Position numbers and translations under genes: made by a program
DNA from: Caballeronia sp. SL2Y3
GTDB taxonomy: Bacteria; Pseudomonadota; Gammaproteobacteria; Burkholderiales; Burkholderiaceae
Reading direction: 5' to 3'
Length of the DNA: 64,000 nt
NCBI RefSeq assembly: GCF_022879575.1
Contig: NZ_CP084261.1
Coordinates: forward strand, 1,116,001-1,180,000
Shown here: in pieces, positions 44,250 to 54,423 of the stretch
How the letters are laid out: every line of letters begins with the position of its first letter
Numbering within the stretch: position 1 is the first letter of the stretch
Notes under the pieces: generated by a model
The model's database searches: none
What the model saw: only the letters and a program-made list of their open reading frames with translations
What the model was told of the DNA's origin: nothing

Positions 44250-46496
44250 ATGAGTAATCAGCAACCCACCATCATCTACACCCTGACCGACGAAGCTCCG
44301 CTGCTCGCGACCAGCGCCTTTCTGCCGATCATCCGCACGTTCACCGCGCCGGCCGGCGTGAACGTGGAAACCAGCGACATTTCGCTCGCCGGGCGCATTC
44401 TCGGCGAATTCCCCGAATTCCTGACCGAAGAGCAGCGCGTTCCGGACAACCTCGCCGAACTCGGCCGCCTCACGCAGCTTCCGGACACCAACATCATCAA
44501 GCTGCCGAACATCAGCGCGTCCGTGCCGCAGCTCGTCGCCGCGATCAAGGAACTTCAGGGCAAGGGCTACAAGGTGCCCAACTATCCGGAAGAGCCGAAG
44601 AACGACGAAGAAAAGGCCATCGCCCAGCGTTACTCGAAGTGTCTCGGCAGCGCGGTGAACCCGGTTCTGCGCGAAGGCAATTCGGACCGCCGCGCGCCGC
44701 TCGCCGTCAAGAACTACGCGAAGAAGCATCCGCACAGCATGGGCGAATGGAGCATGGCGTCGCGCACGCACGTCGCGCACATGAAGCACGGCGACTTCTA
44801 TCACGGCGAAAAGTCCATCACGAACGACAAGGCGCGCGAAGTGCGCATGGAACTCGTCACGAAGCGCGGCGAAACCATCGTGCTGAAGCCGAAGGTCAAG
44901 CTGCAGGAAGGCGAGATCGTCGACAGCATGTTCATGAGCAAGAAGGCGCTGATCGCGTTCTACGAAGACCAGATGGAAGACGCGCGCAAGACCGGCGTCA
45001 TGCTGTCGCTGCACGTGAAGGCGACCATGATGAAGGTCTCGCACCCGATCGTCTTCGGCCACGCCGTGAAGGTGTTCTACAAGGACGCGTTTGCCAAGCA
45101 CGCGAAGCTCTTCGAAGAACTGGGCGTGAACGTCAACAACGGTCTTGTCGATCTGTATTCGAAGATCGAGGCGCTGCCGGAATCGCAGCGCGATGAAGTC
45201 ATCCGCGACATGCACGCGTGCCACGAGCACCGTCCGGCACTGGCGATGGTGGATTCGGCGAAGGGCATCTCGAACCTGCACGCGCCGAACGACGTGATCG
45301 TGGACGCGTCGATGCCCGCGATGATTCGCGCCGGCGGCAAGATGTGGGGCGCCGATGGCCGTCCGCAAGACACGAAGTGTCTGATTCCGGAAAGCACGTT
45401 CGCGCGCATCTATCAGGAAATCATCAACTTCTGCAAGACCAACGGCGCATTCGATCCGCGCACGATGGGCACGGTGCCGAACGTCGGCCTGATGGCGCAG
45501 AAGGCCGAAGAGTACGGCTCGCACGACAAGACCTTCGAGATTCCGCAAGACGGCACGGCGCGTATCGTCGATAACGCGACGAACGAGGTCATCGAATCGC
45601 TCACGCAGCAAGTCGAGCAAGGCGACATCTGGCGCATGTGCCTCGTGAAGGACGCGCCGATCCGCGACTGGGTGAAGCTCGCCGTCACGCGCGTGCGCAA
45701 TTCGGGCATGCCGGCCGTGTTCTGGCTCGACCCGTACCGTCCGCACGAGAACGAGCTCATCAAGAAGGTCGAGACGTACCTGAAGGATCACGATACCGAA
45801 GGGCTCGACATTCAGATCATGTCGCAAGTGCGCGCCATGCGTTACACGCTCGAACGCGTGATCCGCGGCCTCGACACCATTTCGGTGACCGGCAACATCC
45901 TGCGCGACTACCTGACCGACCTGTTCCCGATCATGGAACTCGGCACGAGCGCGAAGATGCTGTCCATCGTTCCGCTGATGGCGGGCGGCGGACTGTATGA
46001 AACGGGCGCGGGCGGCTCGGCGCCGAAGCACGTGCAGCAACTGGTGCAAGAGAACCACTTGCGCTGGGATTCCCTCGGCGAGTTCCTGGCGCTGGCGGTG
46101 TCGCTGGAAGAGCTCGGCATCAAGAGCAACAACGCGAAGGCGAAGCTCGTCGCGAAGGCGCTCGACGCCGCCACCGGCAAGCTGCTCGACAACAACCAGG
46201 GCCCGTCGCCGAAGACCGGCCAGCTCGACAACCGCGGCAGCCAGTTCTATCTCGCCATGTACTGGGCGCAGGAACTGGCGAACCAGACGGAGGATCGCGA
46301 ACTGGCCGAGTTCTTCGCGCCGCTCGCAAAGAGCCTGGCTGAGAACGAGCAGAAGATCGTCGAGGAACTGACGGTCGTGCAGGGCAGCGAAGCGGATATC
46401 GGCGGCTATTACAAGCCGGAAGACGCGAAGCTCACCGCTGTGATGCGTCCGAGCCAGACGCTCAACGCCGCGCTCGCGCAAGCGCAATCGAAGTAA
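44250..46496 (+). CDS. icd: NADP-dependent isocitrate dehydrogenase, monomeric type
   Basis: This 748-residue protein is the monomeric class of NADP isocitrate dehydrogenase, recognisable by its length and by [26 protein letters not shown] at the start. Later blocks include [39 protein letters not shown] and [18 protein letters not shown]. It converts isocitrate to 2-oxoglutarate. ATG 44250 begins the family domain; an upstream frame has no support. A twin-hairpin terminator follows. Confidence 0.94.
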   Translation: MSNQQPTIIYTLTDEAPLLATSAFLPIIRTFTAPAGVNVETSDISLAGRILGEFPEFLTEEQRVPDNLAELGRLTQLPDTNIIKLPNISASVPQLVAAIKELQGKGYKVPNYPEEPKNDEEKAIAQRYSKCLGSAVNPVLREGNSDRRAPLAVKNYAKKHPHSMGEWSMASRTHVAHMKHGDFYHGEKSITNDKAREVRMELVTKRGETIVLKPKVKLQEGEIVDSMFMSKKALIAFYEDQMEDARKTGVMLSLHVKATMMKVSHPIVFGHAVKVFYKDAFAKHAKLFEELGVNVNNGLVDLYSKIEALPESQRDEVIRDMHACHEHRPALAMVDSAKGISNLHAPNDVIVDASMPAMIRAGGKMWGADGRPQDTKCLIPESTFARIYQEIINFCKTNGAFDPRTMGTVPNVGLMAQKAEEYGSHDKTFEIPQDGTARIVDNATNEVIESLTQQVEQGDIWRMCLVKDAPIRDWVKLAVTRVRNSGMPAVFWLDPYRPHENELIKKVETYLKDHDTEGLDIQIMSQVRAMRYTLERVIRGLDTISVTGNILRDYLTDLFPIMELGTSAKMLSIVPLMAGGGLYETGAGGSAPKHVQQLVQENHLRWDSLGEFLALAVSLEELGIKSNNAKAKLVAKALDAATGKLLDNNQGPSPKTGQLDNRGSQFYLAMYWAQELANQTEDRELAEFFAPLAKSLAENEQKIVEELTVVQGSEADIGGYYKPEDAKLTAVMRPSQTLNAALAQAQSK

Positions 46497-46505
46497 CGCA
46501 GCAAG

Positions 46506-46569
46506 GAGCGCGGGCGGCATGCCCGCGCTCACCATCGCGTTGGCGTTCGGCGCCAACGCGATTTCTTTT
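46506..46569 (+). terminator. Twin-hairpin terminator after icd
   Basis: The first hairpin has 10-base perfect arms (46506-46515 with 46521-46530). The second has 12-base perfect arms ATCGCGTTGGCG (46534-46545) and its complement (46551-46562) and is followed by TTCTTTT. The second is a strong rho-independent terminator. Confidence 0.88.
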
Positions 46570-46717
46570 CGAACGCCTGCTCGCGGCGTTCAGTCCCGGG
46601 GGCATTGCACCCCGCGCCGTTTCAACGCATTTGGTTACAACGTGTGCCGGCTCGCAGGAAGGGGAGCAGGTAAAATTCTTGCCCTCGCTGCCAGCTTCGC
46701 AAGACATCCAACTTCGC

Positions 46718-47302
46718 ATGAATCTACATGACCAGCTCGGCGCGCTGGAGTCGAGCCTCGATGCGCTCCTCCGGGCCGCCACCGTTCCTGCTGTTACCGG
46801 CGCTGCCGCTCAGTCTGTCCCTGCGTCTGTCGCTGCGTCGTCTGTCGCTGCGTCGGCCACCGACGATATCGCCGAGCCGCCCGCGCCGCTGCCGCCGCGC
46901 GCGAGCGATTCCGATGAAACCGCGCTCGCAGCCACCGACGCTCAGACGCAAGCGCCCGCCGACGCCGAACCCGACGCGGCGCCTGCGCTCAATGTTTCGC
47001 GCCCGGACCGCGACACCATTCAGATGACCATCGGCGGCAAGTCCGTGCTGCTGAATCCGCAGGGCGTGTCGGAACTGATCGAGGAGTTGTCGAACGTGCG
47101 GGCGTCGATGTCGGTGGAACAGCCGATGGGCGTTGCGCCCGGCTGGCGCTTCGCGGCGACGAAGAACCCGGTGATGGCGGTGCAGAAGCACGCGAACGGC
47201 GACCGCCTGCTGATCATGCGGCACACGGGTCACGGCTGGGTGCCGTTCACGTTTTCGCCGGACATGGTCGTCGAACTGTACGCGATGCTGACGCGGCGCT
47301 AA
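46718..47302 (+). CDS. Conserved hypothetical protein
   Basis: The 194-residue protein has an alanine/proline-rich N-terminal half and a conserved C-terminal domain (DRDTIQMTIGGKSVLLNPQGVSELIEELSNVRASM, ending VELYAMLTRR). It is common in Burkholderiaceae but I know no function. ATG 46718 begins MNLHDQLGALESSLDALL. Convergent with hpnB. Confidence 0.7.
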   Translation: MNLHDQLGALESSLDALLRAATVPAVTGAAAQSVPASVAASSVAASATDDIAEPPAPLPPRASDSDETALAATDAQTQAPADAEPDAAPALNVSRPDRDTIQMTIGGKSVLLNPQGVSELIEELSNVRASMSVEQPMGVAPGWRFAATKNPVMAVQKHANGDRLLIMRHTGHGWVPFTFSPDMVVELYAMLTRR

Positions 47303-47321
47303 GTTCCGCGCCGCCGCCCGA

Positions 47322-48524
47322 TCAAGAACCTTCCTGCGTCGGCGCCTGCACGCGCGCCTTCCACTGTCCGCCCTTGCCGCTCCAGTAGCGCACGGCCGAA
47401 CCGATCGTCGCCGAGACATAGAACAGCGCGACGAGCGGCAACAGCGGCGCCCATAACAACGACCGCCGGTAGTAACGCAGCATCGGGCCATAGGCGATGC
47501 ACATCATCGCCCAGGCCGCGCACGCGGGCCATGCGCGCGCGCCCCACGTCAGCGCGAACACGGGCGGCACCAGATAGATCAGCGCCATGCCGAGCACCGT
47601 GCCGGCCAGCAGCAGCGGCGAATAGCGCAACTGCGTGAACGCGGTGCGCGCGATCATGTTCCAGATTTCGCGCCAGTCGTCGTACGGGCGCAGCGACTCG
47701 CTGCGGTCCGCGAGATCGAGGCGAATGGGACGCGCGTCCGCTTTGCCCGCGCGATGCTTGATGCGCAGCGCGAGACTGCAATCGTCGATCAGTTCGCCGC
47801 GAATCGATTCGATGCCGCCCGCCTCCGCCAGCGCCGAACGGCGCACGAGCATGCAGCCGCCCGCCGCGCCCGCGGTCATCTTGCGCCGGTCGTTGACCCA
47901 GGCGAACGGGTACAGCTTCGCGAAGAAGAACACGAACGCCGGAATCAGCGCCTTCTCCCACGGCGAGTCGCAGCGCAGGCGCACCATCAGCGAAACGAGA
48001 TCGCAATCTTCCAGAATGGTACGCGCGACCAGTTGCGTCGCGGCATCGGCCGGATGGTAGATGTCGGCGTCGGTGAGCAACAGGAATTCGGCGGGAAGAC
48101 CGAGCGTGTCGATCGCATTGATGCCCTGCGACTGCGCCCAGACCTTGCCCGACCATCCCGGCGGCAACGGCTTGCCCGTCAGCACGGTCAGGCGGTCTTC
48201 GAGGCCGAGATCGCGGGCTGCGGCGAGCGCGACGGCGGCCGTGCCGTCGGTGCTGTGATCGTCGACGACCACGACGTGGAACGCGCCCGCATAGTCCTGC
48301 TTCAGCAACGAGCCGACCGCGCGGCCGATCACGTCGGCTTCATTGCGGGCGGGGACGACCGCGACGAGCGCGGGCCACGCGCCGCGCCGCGCGATCTCCG
48401 CTTGGCCGACGGCGTGCACGGCGGCATCCGAAAGCGCGGGCGCGGGCTGCGCGCGCCAGAAGCCACCTCGCGCAACGAGCAGCACGATCCAGATCAGCAA
48501 CGACAGCCAGGCGATGAGTAACAT
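47322..48524 (-). CDS. hpnB: Hopanoid biosynthesis glycosyltransferase HpnB
   Basis: A GT2-family membrane-associated glycosyltransferase of 400 residues. An N-terminal helix (LLIAWLSLLIWIVLLVARGG) precedes the catalytic domain with VVPARNEADVIGRAVGSLL, LLLTDADIYHPAD (metal-binding DAD) and CSLALRIKHRAG. Three C-terminal helices follow (LIYLVPPVFALTWGA, AAWAMMCIAYGPML, LLPLVALFYVSATIG). This matches HpnB, proposed to act on hopanoid side-chain sugar transfer. The start at 48524 gives a proper N-terminal helix. Confidence 0.86.
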   Translation of the reverse strand: MLLIAWLSLLIWIVLLVARGGFWRAQPAPALSDAAVHAVGQAEIARRGAWPALVAVVPARNEADVIGRAVGSLLKQDYAGAFHVVVVDDHSTDGTAAVALAAARDLGLEDRLTVLTGKPLPPGWSGKVWAQSQGINAIDTLGLPAEFLLLTDADIYHPADAATQLVARTILEDCDLVSLMVRLRCDSPWEKALIPAFVFFFAKLYPFAWVNDRRKMTAGAAGGCMLVRRSALAEAGGIESIRGELIDDCSLALRIKHRAGKADARPIRLDLADRSESLRPYDDWREIWNMIARTAFTQLRYSPLLLAGTVLGMALIYLVPPVFALTWGARAWPACAAWAMMCIAYGPMLRYYRRSLLWAPLLPLVALFYVSATIGSAVRYWSGKGGQWKARVQAPTQEGS

Positions 48525-48979
48525 GAGTTTGACGATTAGCTTGAACCCGCGTGGCGGGCAGCGCACCCATGGGCGCGCGAGCATCGACCGCGCTCGACGG
48601 CGAAGCACGCGTTGCACGGAGGACACACGAATCAGGATGGCAGCGGCCTGCCGAAACCAGCCGCCGCGGATGTACACGGCGCGGGAAACGCGATCCCGCA
48701 AGCGTTCACGCCGTCCCGGGCGACCGACAGTTTAATGGCTTTGGCGCGCGGGCGTATCGGCGTCGCGCCCCACGCGCTCGCCCGCGCCGCGCGGCGAGCG
48801 CTCAAAAAGGGAACGCGTTAGAATACGCGGTCAACCTCGGCGCGCAGACAAACTTACCGGGTCCTTCTGCCGGTGTGCTTTCAGGACGTTGCAGGCATTG
48901 CGTATGCAACGTCAATCATTCGAAGCGTGAGTTGCGCGTCTATTACCCGAAACCCGCGCTAGTCGGAGTTCGCTCGAAC
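48525..48979. other. Divergent region between hpnB and ispH
   Basis: The 455 bases carry no gene I can support. They include a perfect 9-base inverted repeat at 48885-48913 (GACGTTGCA with TGCAACGTC) about 67 bases upstream of the ispH start, and a plausible promoter-like AATACGC stretch near 48831. Confidence 0.5.
48885..48913. promoter_or_regulatory. Inverted repeat in the ispH upstream region
   Basis: Nine-base perfect arms flank an 11-base centre. It could be a transcription factor site or an mRNA hairpin in the ispH leader. Confidence 0.35.
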
Positions 48980-49951
48980 ATGCGTATCATCCTTGCTCAA
49001 CCCCGCGGTTTTTGTGCGGGCGTGGTCCGTGCGATCGAAATCGTCGATCGCGCGCTCGAACGGCATGGCGCCCCGGTCTACGTTCGCCATGAGATCGTTC
49101 ATAACCGGCACGTTGTCGACAACCTGCGTGGCAAGGGCGCGCGTTTCGTGGAAGAACTCGACGAAGTGCCGCAAGGCGCGGTCGCCATTTTCAGCGCGCA
49201 CGGCGTGGCGCATAGCGTCGAGCGCGATGCCGAGGCGCGTGGTCTCGACGTGCTGGACGCCACGTGCCCGCTCGTGACCAAGGTCCACGTGCAGGGCCGG
49301 CAATATGTATCGCAAGGACGCACGCTGATTCTGATTGGCCACGCCGGGCATCCGGAAGTGGAAGGCACCATCGGCCAAATTCCCGGCAAGGTGGTGCTCG
49401 TGCAGAGCGAAGCCGAAGTCGACACCATGTCGCTGCCGCCCGATACGCCCGTCGCTTACGTCACCCAGACGACGCTTTCGGTGGACGACACGCGCGGCAT
49501 CATCGACGCATTGCAGCGCCGCTTCAGCGATATCGTCGGGCCGGACACGCGCGACATCTGCTACGCGACGCAGAACCGGCAGGCAGCGGTGCGCGAGTTG
49601 TCATCGCAAGTCGATGTCCTGCTCGTGGTCGGCGCGACCAACAGTTCCAATTCGAACCGCCTGCGGGAGATCGGCACCGAAAGCGGCGTGCCGAGCTATC
49701 TCGTCGCGGACGGTTCCGAGATCAAGCCCGAATGGTTTGCGCATGCGCAGACGGTCGGCATCACGGCGGGCGCTTCGGCGCCCGAAGAAATGGTCGAACA
49801 CGTGATCGATGCCCTGCGCGCCTTCGGACACGTCGAAGTCACGACGATGAACGGCCGCGAGGAAAAGGTCGAATTCAAACTCCCCGCGAAGTTGCTGCAA
49901 CCGCTCGCCGCGCTGTCGGCCACGGCGGCAACGGCGATTCGCGAAGAATAA
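48980..49951 (+). CDS. ispH: 4-hydroxy-3-methylbut-2-enyl diphosphate reductase IspH
   Basis: IspH makes IPP and DMAPP, the C5 units of squalene and hopanoids, in the last step of the MEP pathway. The 323-residue protein starts [23 protein letters not shown] and contains the three iron-sulfur cysteines ([26 protein letters not shown]) with histidines EIVHNRHV and [10 protein letters not shown]. Placement directly before hpnH suggests coordinated isoprenoid and hopanoid supply. Confidence 0.95.
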   Translation: MRIILAQPRGFCAGVVRAIEIVDRALERHGAPVYVRHEIVHNRHVVDNLRGKGARFVEELDEVPQGAVAIFSAHGVAHSVERDAEARGLDVLDATCPLVTKVHVQGRQYVSQGRTLILIGHAGHPEVEGTIGQIPGKVVLVQSEAEVDTMSLPPDTPVAYVTQTTLSVDDTRGIIDALQRRFSDIVGPDTRDICYATQNRQAAVRELSSQVDVLLVVGATNSSNSNRLREIGTESGVPSYLVADGSEIKPEWFAHAQTVGITAGASAPEEMVEHVIDALRAFGHVEVTTMNGREEKVEFKLPAKLLQPLAALSATAATAIREE

Positions 49952-49964
49952 GGAGAGGACGCAA

Positions 49965-51119
49965 TTGTCTATTCCGATGCTCCAGAAGGTCCGCGTTGGC
50001 GCGTACATCGCCCGCCAGCATTTTTCGCGCAACAAGCGTTATCCGCTCGCGCTCATGCTGGAACCGCTGTTCCGCTGCAATCTGGCGTGTAACGGCTGCG
50101 GCAAGATTGACTATCCGGACCCGATCCTGAACCAGCGCCTGTCGCTGGAAGAATGCCTCGGCGCCGTCGACGAGTGCGGCGCGCCGGTCGTCTCCATTGC
50201 GGGCGGCGAGCCGCTTCTGCATAAGGAAATGCCGCAGATCGTGAAGGGCATCATCGCGCGCAAGAAGTTCGTCTATCTCTGCACGAATGCGCTCCTGATG
50301 GAAAAGAAGATGGACGATTACCAGCCGAGCCCGTACTTCGTCTGGTCCGTTCACCTCGACGGCGATCAGGCCATGCACGACCATTCGGTGTCGCAGGACG
50401 GCGTGTATGAGAAGGCCACCAAAGCGATCCGCGAAGCGAAGCGCCGCGGCTTTCGCGTGAACATCAACTGCACGCTGTTCAACGATGCCGATCCGGAACG
50501 CGTCGCGAAGTTCTTCGACACGCTCGGGCCGATGGGCGTGGACGGCATCACGGTGTCGCCCGGCTACGCTTACGAGCGCGCGCCGGACCAGCAGCACTTC
50601 CTGAACCGCGACAAGACCAAGACGCTCTTCCGCGAAATCTTCAAGCGCGGCAACAACGGCAAGAACTGGTCGTTCAGCCAGTCGGCCATGTTCCTCGACT
50701 TCCTCGCGGGCAACCAGACGTATCAGTGCACGCCGTGGGGCAACCCGGCGCGCACGGTGTTCGGCTGGCAGCGTCCGTGCTATCTCCTCGGCGAAGGTTA
50801 CGCGAAGACCTTCAAGGAACTGATGGAAACCACCGAGTGGGAGAAGTACGGCACGGGCAACTACGAGAAGTGCGCGGACTGCATGGTCCACAGTGGCTTC
50901 GAGGCGACCGCCGTGATGGATACGGTCGCGCATCCGCTGAAGGCGCTGGGCGTGTCGATGCGCGGGCCGCGCACGGAAGGCGCTTACGCGAAGGAACTGC
51001 CCATCGACAAGCAGCGTCCGGCCGAATACGTATTCTCGAAGCACGTCGAGATCAAGCTGGAAGAGATTGGGCGCGCGCAGAAGAACAAGTCGTCGAAGAC
51101 GGCTGCGGCGGCGCACTGA
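49965..51119 (+). CDS. hpnH: Adenosylhopane synthase HpnH, radical SAM
   Basis: HpnH joins adenosine to diploptene to give adenosylhopane, the first step to extended hopanoids. The radical SAM motif is FRCNLACNGCGKIDYP (CX3CX2C); SIAGGEPLLHKEM binds SAM. C-terminal cysteines CADCMVHSGFEAT are typical. The start is a TTG at 49965, supported by AAGGAGAGG shortly upstream; the next ATG is codon 5. Length is 384 residues. Confidence 0.95.
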   Translation: MSIPMLQKVRVGAYIARQHFSRNKRYPLALMLEPLFRCNLACNGCGKIDYPDPILNQRLSLEECLGAVDECGAPVVSIAGGEPLLHKEMPQIVKGIIARKKFVYLCTNALLMEKKMDDYQPSPYFVWSVHLDGDQAMHDHSVSQDGVYEKATKAIREAKRRGFRVNINCTLFNDADPERVAKFFDTLGPMGVDGITVSPGYAYERAPDQQHFLNRDKTKTLFREIFKRGNNGKNWSFSQSAMFLDFLAGNQTYQCTPWGNPARTVFGWQRPCYLLGEGYAKTFKELMETTEWEKYGTGNYEKCADCMVHSGFEATAVMDTVAHPLKALGVSMRGPRTEGAYAKELPIDKQRPAEYVFSKHVEIKLEEIGRAQKNKSSKTAAAAH

Positions 51120-51144
51120 GTTTTCGTTGAACGACAAGATGTGC

Positions 51145-51181
51145 AAAGGGCGGATGGCTTGCGGGCCGTTCGCCCTTTTTT
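51145..51181 (+). terminator. Rho-independent terminator after hpnH
   Basis: AAAGGGCG pairs with CGCCCTTT across an 18-base loop, followed by a T run. It ends hpnH and precedes the convergent PIN gene. Confidence 0.75.
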
Positions 51182-51184
51182 GCG

Positions 51185-51580
51185 CTACCAGATCGTCTTG
51201 ACGTGCTCGTACTCGCGAATCAACCGATCCCGCGTGACGATGGGCGCCGCGAGCGCACGCGCCGTCGCGACGATCAGGCGATCCGCCGGATCGTTGTGAA
51301 ACTCGCCCGGCAAGTCGATCGACCTGATGGCGATGCTGCTATCCACAGGCATGAAGCGCACTGCGTCGATACGACTGACCTTCTCGATCCAGTCGCCGAC
51401 ATCCATCGACAGTCCAATCTTGCCGCGCCGCACGAGCAGCGCGATCTCCCACGCCGAGATGGTGGAGACGACGATCTCGCCTCGTTCGCCCGATTCCTTC
51501 TCGATTGCCGCGCGCGCCTGCTTGCTGAGCGCGCCTCCGCTCACCCACCAGAGCAGCGTATGCGTGTCCAGCACGATCAC
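51185..51580 (-). CDS. vapC: PIN-domain toxin, VapC-like
   Basis: The 131-residue protein starts at GTG 51580 (read as Met) with IVLDTHTLLWWVSGG, including the first PIN aspartate, and has STISAWEIALLVRRGKI and FHNDPADRLIVATARAL carrying further acidic residues. It is a predicted ribonuclease toxin. The GTG overlaps the antitoxin stop by GTGA. The target RNA is unknown. Confidence 0.88.
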   Translation of the reverse strand: MIVLDTHTLLWWVSGGALSKQARAAIEKESGERGEIVVSTISAWEIALLVRRGKIGLSMDVGDWIEKVSRIDAVRFMPVDSSIAIRSIDLPGEFHNDPADRLIVATARALAAPIVTRDRLIREYEHVKTIW

Positions 51581-51813
51581 CGATACGCCTCCCAATCCTC
51601 GTCGCCGATCGGCTCGAACGCGTCTTCGCAAAACAGCACGCTGCCGCGCAATTCCTGAAGCGGCGTGAGCGCCGAGTTGTCATACCGCCGCACCTCGAGC
51701 ACGGGCTTTCCATGGTCTGTCACGATCATGCTCTCTCCTGTCGATTCCACGAGCCGGAAGTATTCAAGCGCCTTCGCCTTGAACTCCGATTTCGAAACTC
51801 GCTTGTGAGACAT
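51577..51813 (-). CDS. Phd/YefM-type antitoxin
   Basis: A 78-residue protein beginning MSHKRVSKSEFKAKALEYFRLVESTGESMIVTDHGKPVLEVRRY, the typical Phd/YefM DNA-binding and toxin-contacting pattern. ATG 51813 is preferred to a GTG 18 bases upstream. It neutralises and autoregulates the PIN toxin encoded immediately downstream. Confidence 0.87.
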   Translation of the reverse strand: MSHKRVSKSEFKAKALEYFRLVESTGESMIVTDHGKPVLEVRRYDNSALTPLQELRGSVLFCEDAFEPIGDEDWEAYR

Positions 51814-51901
51814 GATATCGACCCTGGTCACGTGACGGTAGTCATTTTAGCCTCGTCCGAATGGAATAGGCAAAACGGACATTCTTCGAAGTCCAAATAA
51901 A

Positions 51902-51927
51902 AACGCGACGGCTCGCGCCGTCGCGTT
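51902..51927 (-). terminator. Terminator of the cstA-ybdD operon
   Basis: Eleven-base perfect arms AACGCGACGGC / GCCGTCGCGTT enclose TCGC. On the minus strand the hairpin is followed by TTTTTATTT, giving a strong rho-independent terminator after the ybdD-like gene. Confidence 0.88.
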
Positions 51928-51959
51928 GTCAGTCACCGCTCGCTGGAATCAGTCACGCA

Positions 51960-52154
51960 TCAACAACACTTCCCCGCTCCCGATCCGTACCTTGCCTCCT
52001 GCCGCTCGCGGAAAAACTCCGCGTACGTCATCACGGGCTTGTCGGGATGCGTCGTTTGCATGTGCGTGACGTACGCATCGTAATCAGGCATGCCGACCAT
52101 CAGGCGCATCGCCTGGCCGAGATACCGCCCTGCTTGCCGAAGATCGCTGAACAT
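51960..52154 (-). CDS. ybdD: YbdD/YjiX-family small protein
   Basis: The 64-residue protein starts [33 protein letters not shown] and ends AGKCC, matching the YbdD/YjiX family that travels with CstA-type transporters. Only 24 bases separate it from cstA. Its role is not settled; it may assist the transporter. Confidence 0.9.
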   Translation of the reverse strand: MFSDLRQAGRYLGQAMRLMVGMPDYDAYVTHMQTTHPDKPVMTYAEFFRERQEARYGSGAGKCC

Positions 52155-52178
52155 GGCCGACTCCCTGGCTTCTGGGGC

Positions 52179-54263
52179 TCAATGACCCGAGCGCACTGCC
52201 GCGCCGCCGCCCGTGGGCATCGGTTCAAACGGCGTTTCGCGCACCGTCGGCCGCGCCTCGCGGCGCGCGCGCAGCACGGCCAGCACGCCGTACACCACAA
52301 TGCTCACCACGACGAACATGAAGAGCCCCGACAGCGCGGCATCGACGTAATCGTTAAAGATGATCCGCTGCATCTCCGGCAACGACTTCGCCGGCGCCAT
52401 CACCTTGCCTGCCTCGAATGCATCGCGCAGCTTGCCGGCATGTGCGAGGAAGCCGACCTTCGGGTTCGCGTCGAAGATCTTCTGCCAGCCGGCGGTCAGC
52501 GTGCAGATGAGCAGCCACACCGTCGGGACGATCGTCACCCACGCGAAACGCTCGCGCTTCATCTTGAACAGCACGACGGTGCCGAGCGTCAGCGCGATAC
52601 CCGCGAGCATCTGATTCGAGATGCCAAAGAGCGGCCACAGCGTATTGATGCCGCCGAACGGATCGACCACGCCCTGATACAGGAAGTAGCCCCAAGCCGC
52701 GACGCACAAGCCGGTCGCGATGAGATTGGCCACCAGCGATTCCGTGCGTCGCAGCGCCGGGTGGAACGTGCCTAGCAGGTCTTGCAGCATGAAGCGCCCG
52801 GCGCGCGTGCCGGCGTCGACCGCGGTCAGAATGAAGAGCGCCTCGAAGAGAATGGCGAAGTGATACCAGAAGGCCATCATCGCCGGGCCGCCGATCACGC
52901 GATGCAGAATCTCCGCCATGCCGACTGCGAGCGTCGGCGCGCCGCCCGCCCGCGCGACGATGGTCGTTTCGCCCACGGCCTTCGCCGTCGAGGTGAGCAT
53001 GTCCGGTGTCAGCGTGAAGCCCCACGACGTGACCGTCTGCGCGACCGCGTCCGGCGTCGTGCCGAGCAGCGCGGCGGGGCTGTTCATCGCGAAGTAGACG
53101 CCCGGCTCGATCACGCAGGCGGCGACGAGCGCCATGATGGCGACGAACGACTCCATCAGCATCGCGCCGTAGCCGATGAAGCGCATGTTCACTTCGTTGT
53201 CGATCATCTTGGGCGTGGTGCCCGACGAGATCAGCGAGTGGAAGCCCGACACCGCGCCGCACGCGATCGTGATGAACAGGAACGGGAACAGGTTGCCCGC
53301 CCACACCGGACCCGAGCCGTCGACGAACTTTGTGAACGCGGGCATCTTCAGTTCGGGCGCGACGATCAGAATGCCGATCGCGAGGCCGAGGATCGTGCCG
53401 ATCTTGAGGAACGTCGACAGATAATCGCGCGGCGCGAGCAGCAGCCACACCGGCAGCACCGACGCGACAAAGCCGTAGCCGATCAGAATCCACGTGAGCT
53501 GAACGCCCGTGAACGTGAAGAGCGGCGCGAGCGTCGGCGATTGCGCGACTTGTCCGCCGTAGGTGATCGCGAGCATCAGCAGCACGAAACCGATGATCGA
53601 CACTTCACCGATGCGGCCCGGACGAATGAAGCGCGAATAGACGCCCATGAAGAGCGCAATCGGAATGGTCGCGGCGACGGTGAATGTGCCCCACGGCGAA
53701 TTCGTCAGCGCCTTCACGACGATCAGCGCGAGCACCGCGAGAATGATCACCATGATGAGGAACGCGCCGAAGAGCGCGATCACGCCGGGCACGGTGCCGA
53801 GTTCCATCTTGATGAGATCGCCGAGCGAGCGGCCGTCGCGGCGCGTCGAGATGAAAAGCACGACGAAATCCTGCACCGCGCCCGCGAACACGACGCCCGC
53901 CAAGATCCACAGCATGCCGGGCGTGTAGCCCATCTGCGCGGCGAGCACCGGACCGACGAGCGGACCCGCGCCTGCAATCGCCGCGAAATGGTGGCCGAAC
54001 AGCACGTATTTGTTGGTCGGCACGTAGTCGAGGCCGTCGTTGTGACGAACGGCCGGCGTCATGCGCAAGCCGTCGAGCTTCAACACCGTGCCGGCGATGA
54101 AGCGCGAATAGAATCGATACGCGATGAGATAGACGCAGACCGCCGCGATGACGATCCACAGTGCGCTGACTCGCTCGCCGTGCGCGAGCGCGATGGTGCC
54201 GAAAGCGAACGCGCCCAAGAGCGCGAGCGCGATCCAGACCAGGAATCCGGAAGCCCGATTCAT
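52179..54263 (-). CDS. cstA: CstA/BtsT-family pyruvate/peptide transporter
   Basis: A membrane protein of 694 residues with around 16-18 helices. Recognisable CstA blocks are NKYVLFGHHFAAIAGAGPLVGPVLAAQMG, TRRDGRSLGDLIKMELG, CGAVSGFHSLISSGTTPKMI and GGINTLWPLFGISNQMLAGIAL. These carriers import pyruvate or peptides during carbon starvation. ATG 54263 is chosen because it precedes the first helix. A divergent two-component system begins 160 bases away and may regulate it. Confidence 0.92.
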   Translation of the reverse strand: MNRASGFLVWIALALLGAFAFGTIALAHGERVSALWIVIAAVCVYLIAYRFYSRFIAGTVLKLDGLRMTPAVRHNDGLDYVPTNKYVLFGHHFAAIAGAGPLVGPVLAAQMGYTPGMLWILAGVVFAGAVQDFVVLFISTRRDGRSLGDLIKMELGTVPGVIALFGAFLIMVIILAVLALIVVKALTNSPWGTFTVAATIPIALFMGVYSRFIRPGRIGEVSIIGFVLLMLAITYGGQVAQSPTLAPLFTFTGVQLTWILIGYGFVASVLPVWLLLAPRDYLSTFLKIGTILGLAIGILIVAPELKMPAFTKFVDGSGPVWAGNLFPFLFITIACGAVSGFHSLISSGTTPKMIDNEVNMRFIGYGAMLMESFVAIMALVAACVIEPGVYFAMNSPAALLGTTPDAVAQTVTSWGFTLTPDMLTSTAKAVGETTIVARAGGAPTLAVGMAEILHRVIGGPAMMAFWYHFAILFEALFILTAVDAGTRAGRFMLQDLLGTFHPALRRTESLVANLIATGLCVAAWGYFLYQGVVDPFGGINTLWPLFGISNQMLAGIALTLGTVVLFKMKRERFAWVTIVPTVWLLICTLTAGWQKIFDANPKVGFLAHAGKLRDAFEAGKVMAPAKSLPEMQRIIFNDYVDAALSGLFMFVVVSIVVYGVLAVLRARREARPTVRETPFEPMPTGGGAAVRSGH

Positions 54264-54423
54264 GGTGTCTCCTATTTTGGTAAGTCTTGGATGTCCGCCC
54301 GCGCGGCTCGCGCCGTGGAGCGCCTCGGGCGTGTAGTATTCGCCTTCGTCCCGGACCTCACAACCGGACAACTACGTACGCCCGCTACGCGAAACTACGT
54401 AGAGCATCGAACGTTCCAGCGTC

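Noticed and set aside
44220..46556. 778-codon open frame on the minus strand
   Set aside because: It mirrors the monomeric isocitrate dehydrogenase and has an arginine/histidine-rich shadow composition.
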